A stretch of 64,000 nucleotides of DNA, from positions 88,712 through 152,711 of the forward strand of contig QCKE01000003.1 of the NCBI GenBank assembly GCA_003215555.1, written 5' to 3'. Source of the DNA: Prochlorococcus sp. AG-409-K04 (GTDB lineage: Bacteria > Cyanobacteriota > Cyanobacteriia > PCC-6307 > Cyanobiaceae). Positions within the stretch are counted from its first letter, which is position 1. Each line of letters opens with the position of its first letter. Positions 19,399 through 29,907 of this stretch are shown here, one piece after another. Made by a program: the position numbers and the translations under genes. The notes beneath the pieces are model-generated. The model did no database searches. It was given only the letters and a program-made list of their open reading frames with translations, and was not told the DNA's origin.

Positions 19399-20670
19399 TT
19401 GGAAGGCTTTGAGTTGATTAGGTTAAAAGGAATTTCTTTAAGAGTGAATTCTAGTTGCCTCTTAATCCTTTTGCTTTTCACCTTGGCATCACAAGGGCAG
19501 ATTAGTAGGGATTTTGAGGGGCAATTACCTCTATGGCAGATTTGGTTTATAGGTTTTTTGACGGCTTTTTTGTTATTCCTTTCTGTGGCTCTTTATGAGC
19601 TAGGCCATTCTTTAATGGCTTTATATGAAGGGGTACAAATTAAATCTATTAACTTATTCTTCTTAGGCGGATTGTCAAGGGTTAATACACAGTGCTCTAA
19701 TCCTTTGTCTAATCTTAGGATTGCTTTTGCTGGTCCTTTTATAAGCCTTTTGATAGGAACTTTAAGCTTCTTAGTAGCAAAAAGTTCTTCATTAATAAAC
19801 CCTTTATTAATTAACATGTTGATTCAAATTGGAGGTGTAAATTTGGTTTTAGCTTTTTTTAATTTGTTGCCTACTTTGCCTTTGGATGGAGGTATAATAA
19901 TTAAATCATTGGTTTGGTATTTTTCAGGAAGTCAAAAAAAAGGTCATAAATTAGCCTGTAATATTGGAAGGATTTTTTCTTTATTCTTATTATTTTTAGG
20001 TGGGATTTCTATTTTTAGGGGCGGAGGGTTAAATGGTATTTTATTAATTATTTTAGGATGGTTTTCTTTTGCTTCTTCAAAATCACAGGATCAAATTATA
20101 ATTCTTCAGGAAACCTTATCTGAGTTATCAGTAAAAGATGTTTCTAACAAGCATTATAGGATTGTTGATGAATCTCAAAAACTAGAGATTTTGAACAATC
20201 AATTGAATATAAATGCAACTAATATTTCAAAAAAGAATGAATTTTATGATTGGACTCTTTTATTTAACAGTGGGAGGTGGACTGGTTTTGTCAAAACAGA
20301 TATATTGCAGGACGTACCTATGGAATATTGGGGGCAATATTCGTTATCTGGTTATAAAAAACCTCTTTCTGATTTGCCTTCAATCAGTGAGAATTTTCCC
20401 TTGTGGTGTGCCGTCTTAAAATTAGAGAAGACTCCAGAAAAAAGGCTTTTGGTTTTTAATCTTGCAGGTTTACCTTCTGGCACTATTGATAAAGCCGATA
20501 TTGGACAAATAGCTTTAAAAAAATTAGGAGTGAATTTACCAAGAAACTTTGTTGCCTTAGCAAGAAAGCAAAATGTTTACCCTTTAGGCATTTCGTTGAA
20601 AAAGGTTGTTGATGGAATGATTTCTTCGGGTTTAATTAAACAATCTGAATTAGATCAATTCACTAAATAA
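19399..20670 (+). CDS. M50 (site-2-protease-like) membrane protein with altered catalytic motif
   Basis: A 423-aa protein with several membrane helices in the first about 215 residues and the layout of an M50 intramembrane metalloprotease. The HEXXH site reads Y66-E-L-G-H70, so the first zinc-ligand His is replaced by Tyr (codon TAT, one base from CAT). The third-ligand region NLLPTLPLDGG keeps its Asp. The remaining about 200 residues are soluble and only faintly CBS-like. The TTG start is supported by GGGAGGA at 19387-19393 with a 5-bp gap. It may be an inactive pseudoprotease. The 3' end overlaps the convergent lipoate ligase-like gene by 16 bp. Confidence 0.82.
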   Translation: MEGFELIRLKGISLRVNSSCLLILLLFTLASQGQISRDFEGQLPLWQIWFIGFLTAFLLFLSVALYELGHSLMALYEGVQIKSINLFFLGGLSRVNTQCSNPLSNLRIAFAGPFISLLIGTLSFLVAKSSSLINPLLINMLIQIGGVNLVLAFFNLLPTLPLDGGIIIKSLVWYFSGSQKKGHKLACNIGRIFSLFLLFLGGISIFRGGGLNGILLIILGWFSFASSKSQDQIIILQETLSELSVKDVSNKHYRIVDESQKLEILNNQLNINATNISKKNEFYDWTLLFNSGRWTGFVKTDILQDVPMEYWGQYSLSGYKKPLSDLPSISENFPLWCAVLKLEKTPEKRLLVFNLAGLPSGTIDKADIGQIALKKLGVNLPRNFVALARKQNVYPLGISLKKVVDGMISSGLIKQSELDQFTK

Positions 20671-21413
20671 GTTTTTGAATTGAGATCGATCTTTTCTTTT
20701 TCATGATCTAAGAACTCTTTAGTGCACCAATTTATTTTGGGCCAATTTTTTATTAGACTTTTTTTGAGCAAATCTTCAAGATTCTCTTTGGAAATATAAG
20801 AAAAATTTAGATTAGGAGGAGGCTCTTGAAAGAGCTCTATCCAAAGTTCTTTGGGAGGATCTAACAGAATTTCGCCATGTTGAAGTAAAGATCCATTTCG
20901 CCAAAATTGAGCGCTACCAATTCTTTTGCATCCGTTTTCATCAATTAAATCAGCATGTGTTGAGCTTGAAAAACAATTTCCAGATGCAAAACTAGAAGGT
21001 TGTTTCCCAAAAATCAAAGGAATTTCTAGTTCCCTGAAACAATCTATTAACCATTTTGTGGTTTCTTTATAGGCTTCATGTCTTTTGGTTGGTGGTGATT
21101 GCCATGCGAGAGAATATGTTATTCCTCCAGAATGAAGGACAGCACTACCCCCACTAGGTCTTCGGCAAATTTTTAGATTTTGATTTTTTACTAGATTGAT
21201 CCAATGTTCAGGAAGTTGTTTTTGGTGACGTCCAATGGACAGCCATATACCTTCCCATTTGTAAAGCCTGAAAGTTATTGATAGATCAGAGCCTTGACTT
21301 ATCTTTTCAAGCATCATTACGTCAGAAGCCATTTGAGAAGGACCATCTAATGCAGGTGTGGATATGATTTGTCCTTCTTTGATCGAATTTTGATCTGATT
21401 TTTTCTTTTTCAT
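20655..21413 (-). CDS. lplA: Lipoate-protein ligase A-family protein
   Basis: A 252-aa biotin/lipoate ligase-fold protein. Visible motifs are RRPSGGSAVLH (substrate binding) and KRIGSAQFWRNGSLLQHGEI, where the Lys of KRIGSAQ fits the catalytic lysine. It should attach lipoate (or transfer octanoyl/lipoyl groups) to E2 or GcvH-type domains. Ligase and transferase members of the family are hard to tell apart by sequence. Tail-to-tail overlap of 16 bp with the M50-like gene. Confidence 0.87.
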   Translation of the reverse strand: MKKKKSDQNSIKEGQIISTPALDGPSQMASDVMMLEKISQGSDLSITFRLYKWEGIWLSIGRHQKQLPEHWINLVKNQNLKICRRPSGGSAVLHSGGITYSLAWQSPPTKRHEAYKETTKWLIDCFRELEIPLIFGKQPSSFASGNCFSSSTHADLIDENGCKRIGSAQFWRNGSLLQHGEILLDPPKELWIELFQEPPPNLNFSYISKENLEDLLKKSLIKNWPKINWCTKEFLDHEKEKIDLNSKTYLVN

Positions 21414-21550
21414 TATTAATGTTCCTAAAAAAATCTGAGAATAGTTTGTGTTGGATTTTGATTTAAGTGCATTAATCCATGACAGGGTTTTGCAAAAATT
21501 CCCATTTTTGACTATTTAAGCCGAGAATAATAAAAGTTCTAATAGTTTTT

Positions 21551-21655
21551 ATGGCGACTTCAACCACTATTGATCTTGCAGGCCTTTGTTTAGTGGTGGT
21601 TATGCATGCAGGAGTTTTAGCTTTGAGATTAGGAATAAGCTTAAGAAGAGCTTGA
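21551..21655 (+). CDS. psaM: Photosystem I reaction centre subunit XII (PsaM)
   Basis: A 34-aa single-helix thylakoid protein that helps hold the PSI trimer and nearby carotenoids. The translation starts MATSTTIDLAGL and ends VLALRLGISLRRA. This matches the PsaM pattern seen in Synechocystis, a hydrophobic helix followed by LAFRLSTELYK. A TTGACT at 21508-21513 and TAATAA near 21528 could be its promoter, but the spacing is short. It is preceded by the divergent lplA-like gene. Confidence 0.82.
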   Translation: MATSTTIDLAGLCLVVVMHAGVLALRLGISLRRA

Positions 21656-21720
21656 AAAGTTTTTCTGGCATTAATGCTTTCTATACGTTAAAAGCTAAGT
21701 AAACAAAATAATTTTTCTTT

Positions 21721-22131
21721 TTGGCACAACCATTGGTTCAGCCTAGAGAAGATGTTTATCTAAGAAGTAGAAGGTTTCGTAACAATTCTGCTAAGGGTAA
21801 TTCTTCTCAAAGAATTGATGCTTCAACTTATGCATCAAAATTACAATTGCAAGAGGAGCGTTTTGAGCTTACTTGCAGTCTTATAGCCTTATTTCTTAAA
21901 TCTGGTCTTTTGGTTATTGCACTTGCAAGCTCTTTTAAGTTGGTTGCTGCTTCCCATCAGCGAGTGACAAGAAACAACGAAATTGCTCAGGTACTTGAAG
22001 TTGAAACTGAGAATCTTGACAAATTATATTTAAGATTCGATAGTTTATTTGCAATAGGAGGAAAAGAGCGATTGTTGGAAGAACAAGATCAGCTTATTTC
22101 TCCTGGAAGCAAGAGAATCATTTGGCGTTGA
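21721..22131 (+). CDS. Conserved picocyanobacterial membrane protein, function unknown
   Basis: A 136-aa protein with a basic N-terminal region (about residues 1-48), one membrane helix (about residues 50-75: LTCSLIALFLKSGLLVIALA) and a coiled-coil-like acidic segment after it. The TTG start (MAQPLVQ...) lies 65 bp after psaM. I do not recognise a family. Position between psaM and por suggests a thylakoid or photosynthesis-related role, but this is only neighbourhood evidence. Confidence 0.7.
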   Translation: MAQPLVQPREDVYLRSRRFRNNSAKGNSSQRIDASTYASKLQLQEERFELTCSLIALFLKSGLLVIALASSFKLVAASHQRVTRNNEIAQVLEVETENLDKLYLRFDSLFAIGGKERLLEEQDQLISPGSKRIIWR

Positions 22132-22203
22132 AAAATAATTAATAAAGTTTCTTTTATTTTGGTTGCATACATAGTTGACTGATAAATAGTTAGGTAATTC
22201 AAT

Positions 22204-23217
22204 ATGTCTTCATTTCAAGCAGCTCCAGGGACTGTCCTCATTACTGGGACTACTTCTGGTGTTGGTTTGTATGCAACCAAGGCCTTGGTGGATCTTGGGT
22301 GGAAAGTAATTACAGCTAATAGATCCCCTTCGAGAGCAGAAGATGCAGCTGTAAAACTTGGCTTACCGTTTAAGTCTCCAAATCAATTGGAGCATATGTA
22401 TTTGGATCTTTCGGATTTAGATAGTGTTCGTGTTGGAGTCAAGAGTCTTTTGGCTTCATTGGAAGATCCTTTGGATGCTTTGGTTTGTAATGCGGCTGTT
22501 TATATGCCCAGACTAACAAAACCCAAAAGATCTGCTCAGGGATATGAGCTTGCAATGGCTACAAATCACTTTGGTCACTTTCTTCTGATACAACTTCTTT
22601 TAGAAAGCCTAAGCAATTCCAGGCGTCCTTTGTGGCAAGGAAGGTCTTGGGGAATAGAACCATCTAGATTAGTTATGTTAGGTACAGTAACTGCAAACTA
22701 TAAGGAACTTGGGGGTAAGATCCCTATCCCTGCCCCCGCTGATTTGGGTGATTTATCAGGTTTTAAGGAAGGCTTCTTTGATCCAATAAGTATGGCAAGT
22801 GGCAAGCGTTTTAAACCTGGCAAAGCTTATAAAGATAGTAAGCTTTGCAATATGATCACTATCCAAGAGCTTCATCGAAGATTTAAAGATTCTTCAATAG
22901 TTTTTAGTTCTCTTTATCCTGGATGTGTAGCAAATACAAAGTTATTTCGCTTTACACCCAAGCTTTTTCAATGGCTATTTCCACTTTTTCAAAAGTTCAT
23001 AACTGGTGGATTTGTAACTGAGGCTTTGGCTGGAAAAAGAGTTGCACAAGTAGTATCTTCCCCAGAATTTGCTGTTTCAGGTGTGCATTGGAGCTGGGGA
23101 AATAGACAAAAGAAAGATGGTCTTCAGTTTTCTCAAAAACTTTCCGATCGTATTACTGATCCTGATACAGCTAAAAATGTATGGGATTTATCAATGAAAC
23201 TTGTAGGTTTAAATTAA
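22204..23217 (+). CDS. por: Light-dependent protochlorophyllide oxidoreductase
   Basis: NADPH- and light-requiring enzyme (LPOR) reducing protochlorophyllide to chlorophyllide. A 337-aa SDR-fold protein with the cofactor motif [17 protein letters not shown] in the NNAG position, and the catalytic YKDSK near residue 208. The C-terminal half has the LPOR-specific [14 protein letters not shown] segment. It converges with chlL, whose stop is 23 bp away. The dark-operative enzyme chlLBN sits next door, so both routes for this step are side by side. Confidence 0.97.
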   Translation: MSSFQAAPGTVLITGTTSGVGLYATKALVDLGWKVITANRSPSRAEDAAVKLGLPFKSPNQLEHMYLDLSDLDSVRVGVKSLLASLEDPLDALVCNAAVYMPRLTKPKRSAQGYELAMATNHFGHFLLIQLLLESLSNSRRPLWQGRSWGIEPSRLVMLGTVTANYKELGGKIPIPAPADLGDLSGFKEGFFDPISMASGKRFKPGKAYKDSKLCNMITIQELHRRFKDSSIVFSSLYPGCVANTKLFRFTPKLFQWLFPLFQKFITGGFVTEALAGKRVAQVVSSPEFAVSGVHWSWGNRQKKDGLQFSQKLSDRITDPDTAKNVWDLSMKLVGLN

Positions 23218-23240
23218 ACACTTACATCACAAAGTAGTTT

Positions 23241-24158
<918 letters not shown>

Positions 24159-24191
24159 CTATGTACATTCAAGCAGTTATTCGTTTACTTA

Positions 24192-24254
24192 GTAAATGTT
24201 TAGTTAATTAGATACAAGTATATTTTTAAATAGTTTTGATATCTAAACATTTAC
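24192..24254 (-). promoter_or_regulatory. 12-bp perfect inverted repeat in the chlB-chlL spacer
   Basis: GTAAATGTTTAG (24192-24203) and CTAAACATTTAC (24243-24254) are exact reverse complements 39 bp apart. In the chlL leader RNA (minus strand) they could form a 12-bp stem. The sequence TTTACTTAGTAAA at 24184-24196 can form a small 5-bp hairpin that uses part of the same arm, so the two structures exclude each other. No T-run follows. A role in RNA stability or translation of chlL is inferred. Confidence 0.6.
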
Positions 24255-24314
24255 CTTGAAAGCAATAAATATAGTTATAAATACTCATCACAAATAACTA
24301 GTTTGTTGACATAG

Positions 24315-25907
24315 TTACCGACTGAAATGAGCTTTAGCATCCAATAAAGTTTCTCCATTTATTTCTTTGCATCCTATTTGTCGAGCATAGCTTTCTGTAT
24401 TTCTTCGAACTTTGCCTCTAACAAAAAATGGGATTTTAGCCAATTCAGACTTGCCTTCAGGAGTCCAAGTTGGCCAATTCTCTGAAGAAAAATCATTTTC
24501 TGCTTGTTGTGTGGCTTGTGGAGTCGTGAGTTCTGATTGAGCAGAATGACCTCCTAGGTGACCTAAATGACTTTGATGTCCATCTGTAAATTCAAAATCA
24601 TGACGGAACATTCCTATTAAATGTTCTTCTAATCCCATCATTAAAGGATGTACCCAATCATCAAAAATCACATTCGCTCCTTCCCAACCCATTTGAGGGC
24701 TATATCTTGCCGGAACATCTTGAACATGCATGGGAGTACTTATTACTGCGCAAGGAACGCCAAGACGTTTTGCACTATGTCTTTCCATCTGAGTCCCTAA
24801 GACAAGTTCTGGTGCAGATTCTTTAATTGCTTCTTCAACTTCTAGGTAGTCATTTGTAATTAATGCTTCTAATCCAAGTTCTTTAGCAGAGGCTCTGACT
24901 CTTCTAGCCATTTCTCTGCTGTATGTTCCCATTCCTACTACTTCAAACCCAAGTTCTTCATTGGCAATTCTTGCAGCAGAAAGTACATGTGTACCGTCAC
25001 CAAAAATAAAAACTCTTTTTCCGGTTAAGTAATTTGAATCAACTGATTTGGAATACCAAGGGAGCCTTGATTGATTCTCTTCTTTAATTGAGCATGGCAT
25101 TTCCAGGTCCAGTAAATTATGAAGTTCTTTCAGAAAATCTTTTGTTGCATTAACCCCTATAGGCACAATTGTTGTGAAAGGCATTTTGAAGTTTCTTTCA
25201 AGCCAATTACAGGTTGATTCAGCGATCTCTGGATATAAGCAGACATTTGCATCTGCTTTGGGGATTCGCATTAAATCATTAGGCGTTGATCCTAATGGTG
25301 CGACTACATTTACATCTATTCCATGCTCACCAAGAATTTTTTGTATTTCCAAAACATCGTCTCTACATCTGAACCCTAGCAAGGATGGGCCTAACAAGTT
25401 CACTCTTGGTCTTCTGCTTTCTACTTTCCAGGATGAAGTCCTTTCACTGAAATTATCCTCTGATAGGTCTTTCAGAAGTCCTCTTACTAATTGATAAAAA
25501 GTTTCGGCAGCACCCCAGTTTTCTTTTTTGCTATATGCAGGTAACTCTAAGCTAATAATTGGAAGATTGAGACCCATACCTTTTGCTAGAGCACCTGGTT
25601 GGTCTTGAATTAATTCAGCAGTACAACTTTCTCCAACAAGAAGAGCTTCAGGTTTAAAACGCTCAACAGCCTCATGAATATGGGATTTTACTAATTCGGC
25701 TGTATCCCCGCCTAAATCTCTTGCTTGAAAGGTTGTATATGTGACAGGTGGTCTAGTGCCTCTTCGTTCAATCATTGTGAAAAGAAGATCTGCATAAGTA
25801 TCACCTTGAGGGGCATGCAAAACGTAATGAAGTCCTTTCATGGATGAGGCGATTCTCATCGCCCCAATATGAGGTGGTCCTTCATATGTCCAGAGAGTTA
25901 ATTCCAT
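24315..25907 (-). CDS. chlB: Light-independent protochlorophyllide reductase, subunit B
   Basis: NifK-like subunit of the catalytic ChlN2B2 heterotetramer. The 530-aa length and opening [19 protein letters not shown] are typical. D36 ([10 protein letters not shown]) is the unusual aspartate ligand to the NB [4Fe-4S] cluster. The C-terminal about 60 residues form the ChlB-specific PCP-type domain that closes over the substrate ([22 protein letters not shown]). It follows chlN after 4 bp and is clearly co-transcribed. Confidence 0.97.
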   Translation of the reverse strand: MELTLWTYEGPPHIGAMRIASSMKGLHYVLHAPQGDTYADLLFTMIERRGTRPPVTYTTFQARDLGGDTAELVKSHIHEAVERFKPEALLVGESCTAELIQDQPGALAKGMGLNLPIISLELPAYSKKENWGAAETFYQLVRGLLKDLSEDNFSERTSSWKVESRRPRVNLLGPSLLGFRCRDDVLEIQKILGEHGIDVNVVAPLGSTPNDLMRIPKADANVCLYPEIAESTCNWLERNFKMPFTTIVPIGVNATKDFLKELHNLLDLEMPCSIKEENQSRLPWYSKSVDSNYLTGKRVFIFGDGTHVLSAARIANEELGFEVVGMGTYSREMARRVRASAKELGLEALITNDYLEVEEAIKESAPELVLGTQMERHSAKRLGVPCAVISTPMHVQDVPARYSPQMGWEGANVIFDDWVHPLMMGLEEHLIGMFRHDFEFTDGHQSHLGHLGGHSAQSELTTPQATQQAENDFSSENWPTWTPEGKSELAKIPFFVRGKVRRNTESYARQIGCKEINGETLLDAKAHFSR

Positions 25908-25911
25908 AATT

Positions 25912-27233
<1,322 letters not shown>

Positions 27234-27324
27234 AAATTGGGAATTCAAAATATACTTTGTTGCTTTTTATTTAGCATCTATGACTTATAGTCACTTCCTA
27301 TATAGGGATTGATTTTTTGCCTAT

Positions 27325-27708
27325 TTAGTTTCTCCAGTAAGATGGCTCTTTTTCTTCGCTTCGAGAAAGTTTCCATACGTTTCTGCTTATTTTTTGAGCG
27401 AGTAGACCTCCTCTTTTTGTTTTTGAAGAACCTGGGCGTGCGCCTAGTAGGTATGTCACTTCATTAGTGCTTAATGGCGAGCCAGTTTCTATTGCTAAGG
27501 CAACCAACTCGAGGCGTTGTCTTAGAGCGTTCAAATCATATTTCTCTTCATGATCTTCAACTAATCTTAACCTTGAAGTTCCGTTTTCAGAAATCTTTTG
27601 CATCATTCCCAATCCTACTAAACCAAGGGCTTGATGGGGGTTTAAATCCGTTGGTATGGCTTCAGAGTTTGAACTTTTTTTTGGAGAAGCAGACATCTTT
27701 TGGCTCAT
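27325..27708 (-). CDS. Conserved picocyanobacterial protein, function unknown
   Basis: A 127-aa soluble protein with a polar Ser/Lys-rich N-terminus and a compact centre. Residues about 22-35 (LNPHQALGLVGLGM) and about 58-100 (LNALRQRLELVALAIETGSPLSTNEVTYLLGARPGS) look helical. An alternative start is Met5. I do not recognise a family. It is upstream of chlN on the same strand but separated by 156 bp and the large palindrome, and divergent from csoS1D. Confidence 0.7.
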   Translation of the reverse strand: MSQKMSASPKKSSNSEAIPTDLNPHQALGLVGLGMMQKISENGTSRLRLVEDHEEKYDLNALRQRLELVALAIETGSPLSTNEVTYLLGARPGSSKTKRGGLLAQKISRNVWKLSRSEEKEPSYWRN

Positions 27709-27794
27709 GATTTCTTTGAAGATATCGGTTCGAATTTAGACTTGCAAGAGTTTTTATTAGCTAAAAAGACAATCTTTCCGGTAGTATCCCCCAC

Positions 27795-28565
27795 ATGCAA
27801 AGTCGCACTAGTTTTAATAATGGTGAGCGACGACTCTCAGCGAGTTCGCTTGTAACAGGTTCTGAGGTGGCTCCTCAGGCTGGGGCAAGCTGCGTAATTA
27901 CTACTGATTCAGAAAAATCTCTTGTATCTCGTCAAGCTAGCCATGTGCAGCAAATTGAATTAAGAAGTTATGTTTTCTTAGATTCATTGCAACCTCAGTT
28001 GGCTGCATATATGGGCACTGCTAGCCAGGGATTTCTTCCTATACCTGGAGACGCATGTCTTTGGATGGAAGTATCACCAGGAATGGCTGTTCATAGGGTT
28101 ACAGATATTGCCTTGAAAGCAAGTAATGTAAGACTTGGTCAAATGGTTGTAGAGAGAGCTTTTGGTTCCCTAGCTCTTTATCATCGCGATCAAAGTACAG
28201 TTATTCATTCCGGAGATGTTGTTCTCGATGCTATTGGAAGTAGTGTTAGTAGACGTACAAAACCTGAAGTAAGTTGGACTGAAGTAATTAGAGCAATTAC
28301 TCCTGATCATGCAGTATTAATTAACAGGCAAAATCGTAGGGGCTCGATGATTCAGTCTGGTATGAGTATGTTTATCTTGGAAACAGAACCAGCTGGATAT
28401 GTTTTGATGGCAGCGAACGAAGCGGAGAAGGCTTCTAATATTACTGTTGTTGATGTTAAAGGTGTGGGTGCCTTTGGAAGACTTACTCTTGCTGGTAAAG
28501 AAGGAGATGTGGAAGAGGCTGCTGCTGCTGCAATGAGGTCAATTGATTTAATTAATCGACAGTAA
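27795..28565 (+). CDS. csoS1D: Carboxysome shell protein CsoS1D (tandem BMC, pseudohexamer)
   Basis: A 256-aa protein. After a variable N-terminal region of about 50 residues, it has two fused BMC-type domains (about residues 55-150 and 155-255), ending [20 protein letters not shown]. CsoS1D forms trimers that stack face to face and has a pore that can open and close, proposed to pass larger metabolites such as RuBP. It lies upstream of the main carboxysome operon, separated from csoS1 by the oppositely oriented rdgB. This arrangement is usual in marine picocyanobacteria. Confidence 0.95.
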   Translation: MQSRTSFNNGERRLSASSLVTGSEVAPQAGASCVITTDSEKSLVSRQASHVQQIELRSYVFLDSLQPQLAAYMGTASQGFLPIPGDACLWMEVSPGMAVHRVTDIALKASNVRLGQMVVERAFGSLALYHRDQSTVIHSGDVVLDAIGSSVSRRTKPEVSWTEVIRAITPDHAVLINRQNRRGSMIQSGMSMFILETEPAGYVLMAANEAEKASNITVVDVKGVGAFGRLTLAGKEGDVEEAAAAAMRSIDLINRQ

Positions 28566-28584
28566 TCTAATTATTTTCTTTGTT

Positions 28585-29169
28585 TTAATTAAAACCTAGT
28601 TCTCTGAGAAATTTAGGAGCCAATGCCCTAGCTGCTTTGCCTCTACTTCCTAGTTTGCTTAATTGAATCTCAGTAAGTTCTCCATAAGTGCAATTTGCTT
28701 CTTTTACCCAAAAGATTGATTCAAATTCCCCCTTAGGATATGCAGGCCTTTGTAAAATTTCGCCCCAACATATCCCTTCAGCATCATGAATATGATTCCC
28801 TTCAGGGTCGCATAGAACCATAACACTACAAAACCTCGCGCTGCGATATGGATTCCCTTCTAATATTTGAAGTATTTTTTTAATTTTGGCTTCGTTGTTT
28901 TCTGCGAAACGAGCTGAATAAATCCCAGGTGCACCATCTAATGCATCAATTTCGAGACCAGAATCATCAGCAATTGTCCAGGTATTAGTAACTTTTGCCG
29001 TATTTGATGCTTTTAATAATGCATTTTCTAAATAGGTTGATCCAGTTTCTTCTACTTCAAAACCTTTTGGTTTTGGAAAAAGTTCAAGAGGTAGAGGTCC
29101 CAACATCGCTTCAATTTCAGCGACTTTTTTGGGATTTCCACTAGCAATAGTTAGTAGTGGCTTGTTCAA
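28585..29169 (-). CDS. rdgB: Non-canonical purine NTP pyrophosphatase (RdgB/HAM1)
   Basis: Hydrolyses ITP, XTP and dITP to monophosphates, cleaning the nucleotide pool. A 194-aa HAM1-family protein with the N-terminal ASGNPKKVAEI, the ENALLKASNTAKV helix, the IADDSGLEIDAL catalytic loop and GAPGIYSARFA. It sits between csoS1D and csoS1 but is on the opposite strand and converges with csoS1D (19 bp between stops). No carboxysome function is implied. Confidence 0.95.
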   Translation of the reverse strand: MNKPLLTIASGNPKKVAEIEAMLGPLPLELFPKPKGFEVEETGSTYLENALLKASNTAKVTNTWTIADDSGLEIDALDGAPGIYSARFAENNEAKIKKILQILEGNPYRSARFCSVMVLCDPEGNHIHDAEGICWGEILQRPAYPKGEFESIFWVKEANCTYGELTEIQLSKLGSRGKAARALAPKFLRELGFN

Positions 29170-29527
29170 AATTTAAAAGCCTTAATTTATGAGGCTTAGT
29201 GAAATTGTTTTATAGAGTAACTTATCAATCAAAAATTAATAGAGACAGGATTGGTTGAACATTCCATTCCGTACGCAAGAAAAGCATTTGGAACCTGTCT
29301 CAAGCAGACCTTAATCAATTTATTTATAAAAGACAAAGGATTATCTTGGCCTCCTAACTGATTTTTATAAAGCTTGTTATATGTGTTATAGCAAGGGTTA
29401 TAAGTTTAGCTTATCAATGAGTACAAATAAGGTGATCAGGTTTTTAGTGAATTCCTCTTGACTTATTGGTGTTTGAAACGTCATTGTCCTCCATGAACAT
29501 TCCATTCCTTTATTTTACGCAAGGCAT
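29170..29527. other. 358-bp leader region between rdgB and csoS1
   Basis: No gene seen. It must carry the divergent promoters of rdgB and the carboxysome operon. It contains two copies of TGAACATTCCATTCC (29256-29270 and 29494-29508), each followed by an ACGCAAG and a GCAT..GG block, and the inverted repeat GAGACAGG/CCTGTCTC (29242-29249 and 29294-29301) around the first copy. A small ATAAG/CTTAT hairpin lies near 29400. A TTGACT at 29458 has no good -10 at the usual distance, so no promoter is called. Confidence 0.6.
29256..29508 (+). repeat. 15-bp direct repeat in the csoS1 leader
   Basis: TGAACATTCCATTCC occurs exactly at 29256-29270 and at 29494-29508. Both copies are followed by TACGCAAG and a GCAT motif, the downstream copy with a few extra T/A bases between. 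The second copy lies 19 bp before the csoS1 ATG and forms its immediate 5' leader. Either this is a regulatory site in two copies, or the first copy is a leftover of a former csoS1 gene or leader. Confidence 0.7.
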
Positions 29528-29839
29528 ATGGCTAACGAAACTATGGGTATCGCACTCGGCATGATCGAGACACGCGGCCTTGTACCAGCTATTGAAGCTG
29601 CTGACGCAATGACTAAGGCCGCTGAAGTGCGCCTAATAGGTCGTGAATTTGTTGGTGGCGGTTATGTAACAGTTTTAGTTCGCGGAGAAACTGGTGCAGT
29701 TAATGCTGCAGTTCGTGCTGGGGCTGACGCTTGTGAGCGTGTTGGTGACGGACTTGTTGCTGCTCATATAATTGCTCGTCCTCATAGAGAAGTTGAGCCT
29801 GCATTAGGCAATGGCAACTTCCTTGGTCAGAAGGACTGA
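29528..29839 (+). CDS. csoS1: Major carboxysome shell protein CsoS1 (BMC hexamer)
   Basis: A 103-aa single-BMC-domain protein that forms the hexameric tiles of the alpha-carboxysome facets. The sequence opens ALGMIETRGLVPAIEAADAM and contains the pore-loop and VRAGADACERVGDG segments typical of CsoS1A-C. It is first in the main operon, followed by cbbL after 68 bp. The Shine-Dalgarno sequence is weak (AAGG 4 bp before ATG). Codon choice is richer in C-ending codons than most genes here, consistent with very high expression. Confidence 0.98.
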   Translation: MANETMGIALGMIETRGLVPAIEAADAMTKAAEVRLIGREFVGGGYVTVLVRGETGAVNAAVRAGADACERVGDGLVAAHIIARPHREVEPALGNGNFLGQKD

Positions 29840-29847
29840 AGTCTAAT

Positions 29848-29869
29848 GCGCTTTTTTTAAGTTAAGCGC
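29848..29869 (+). promoter_or_regulatory. Hairpin in csoS1-cbbL spacer
   Basis: GCGCTT (29848-29853) pairs with AAGCGC (29864-29869) around a 10-nt T/A-rich loop, 9 bp after the csoS1 stop and upstream of the cbbL AAAGGAG site (29894-29900). The loop, not the flank, holds the T-run, so it is not a normal terminator. It may protect or separate the abundant csoS1 message (inference). Confidence 0.5.
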
Positions 29870-29907
29870 GATTTCAAATACCTACATCGACCTAAAGGAG
29901 TTATCCC

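Noticed and set aside
29458..29486. TTGACT as a promoter of the carboxysome operon
   Set aside because: The expected -10 position reads TCATTG, so the pair does not form a credible promoter.
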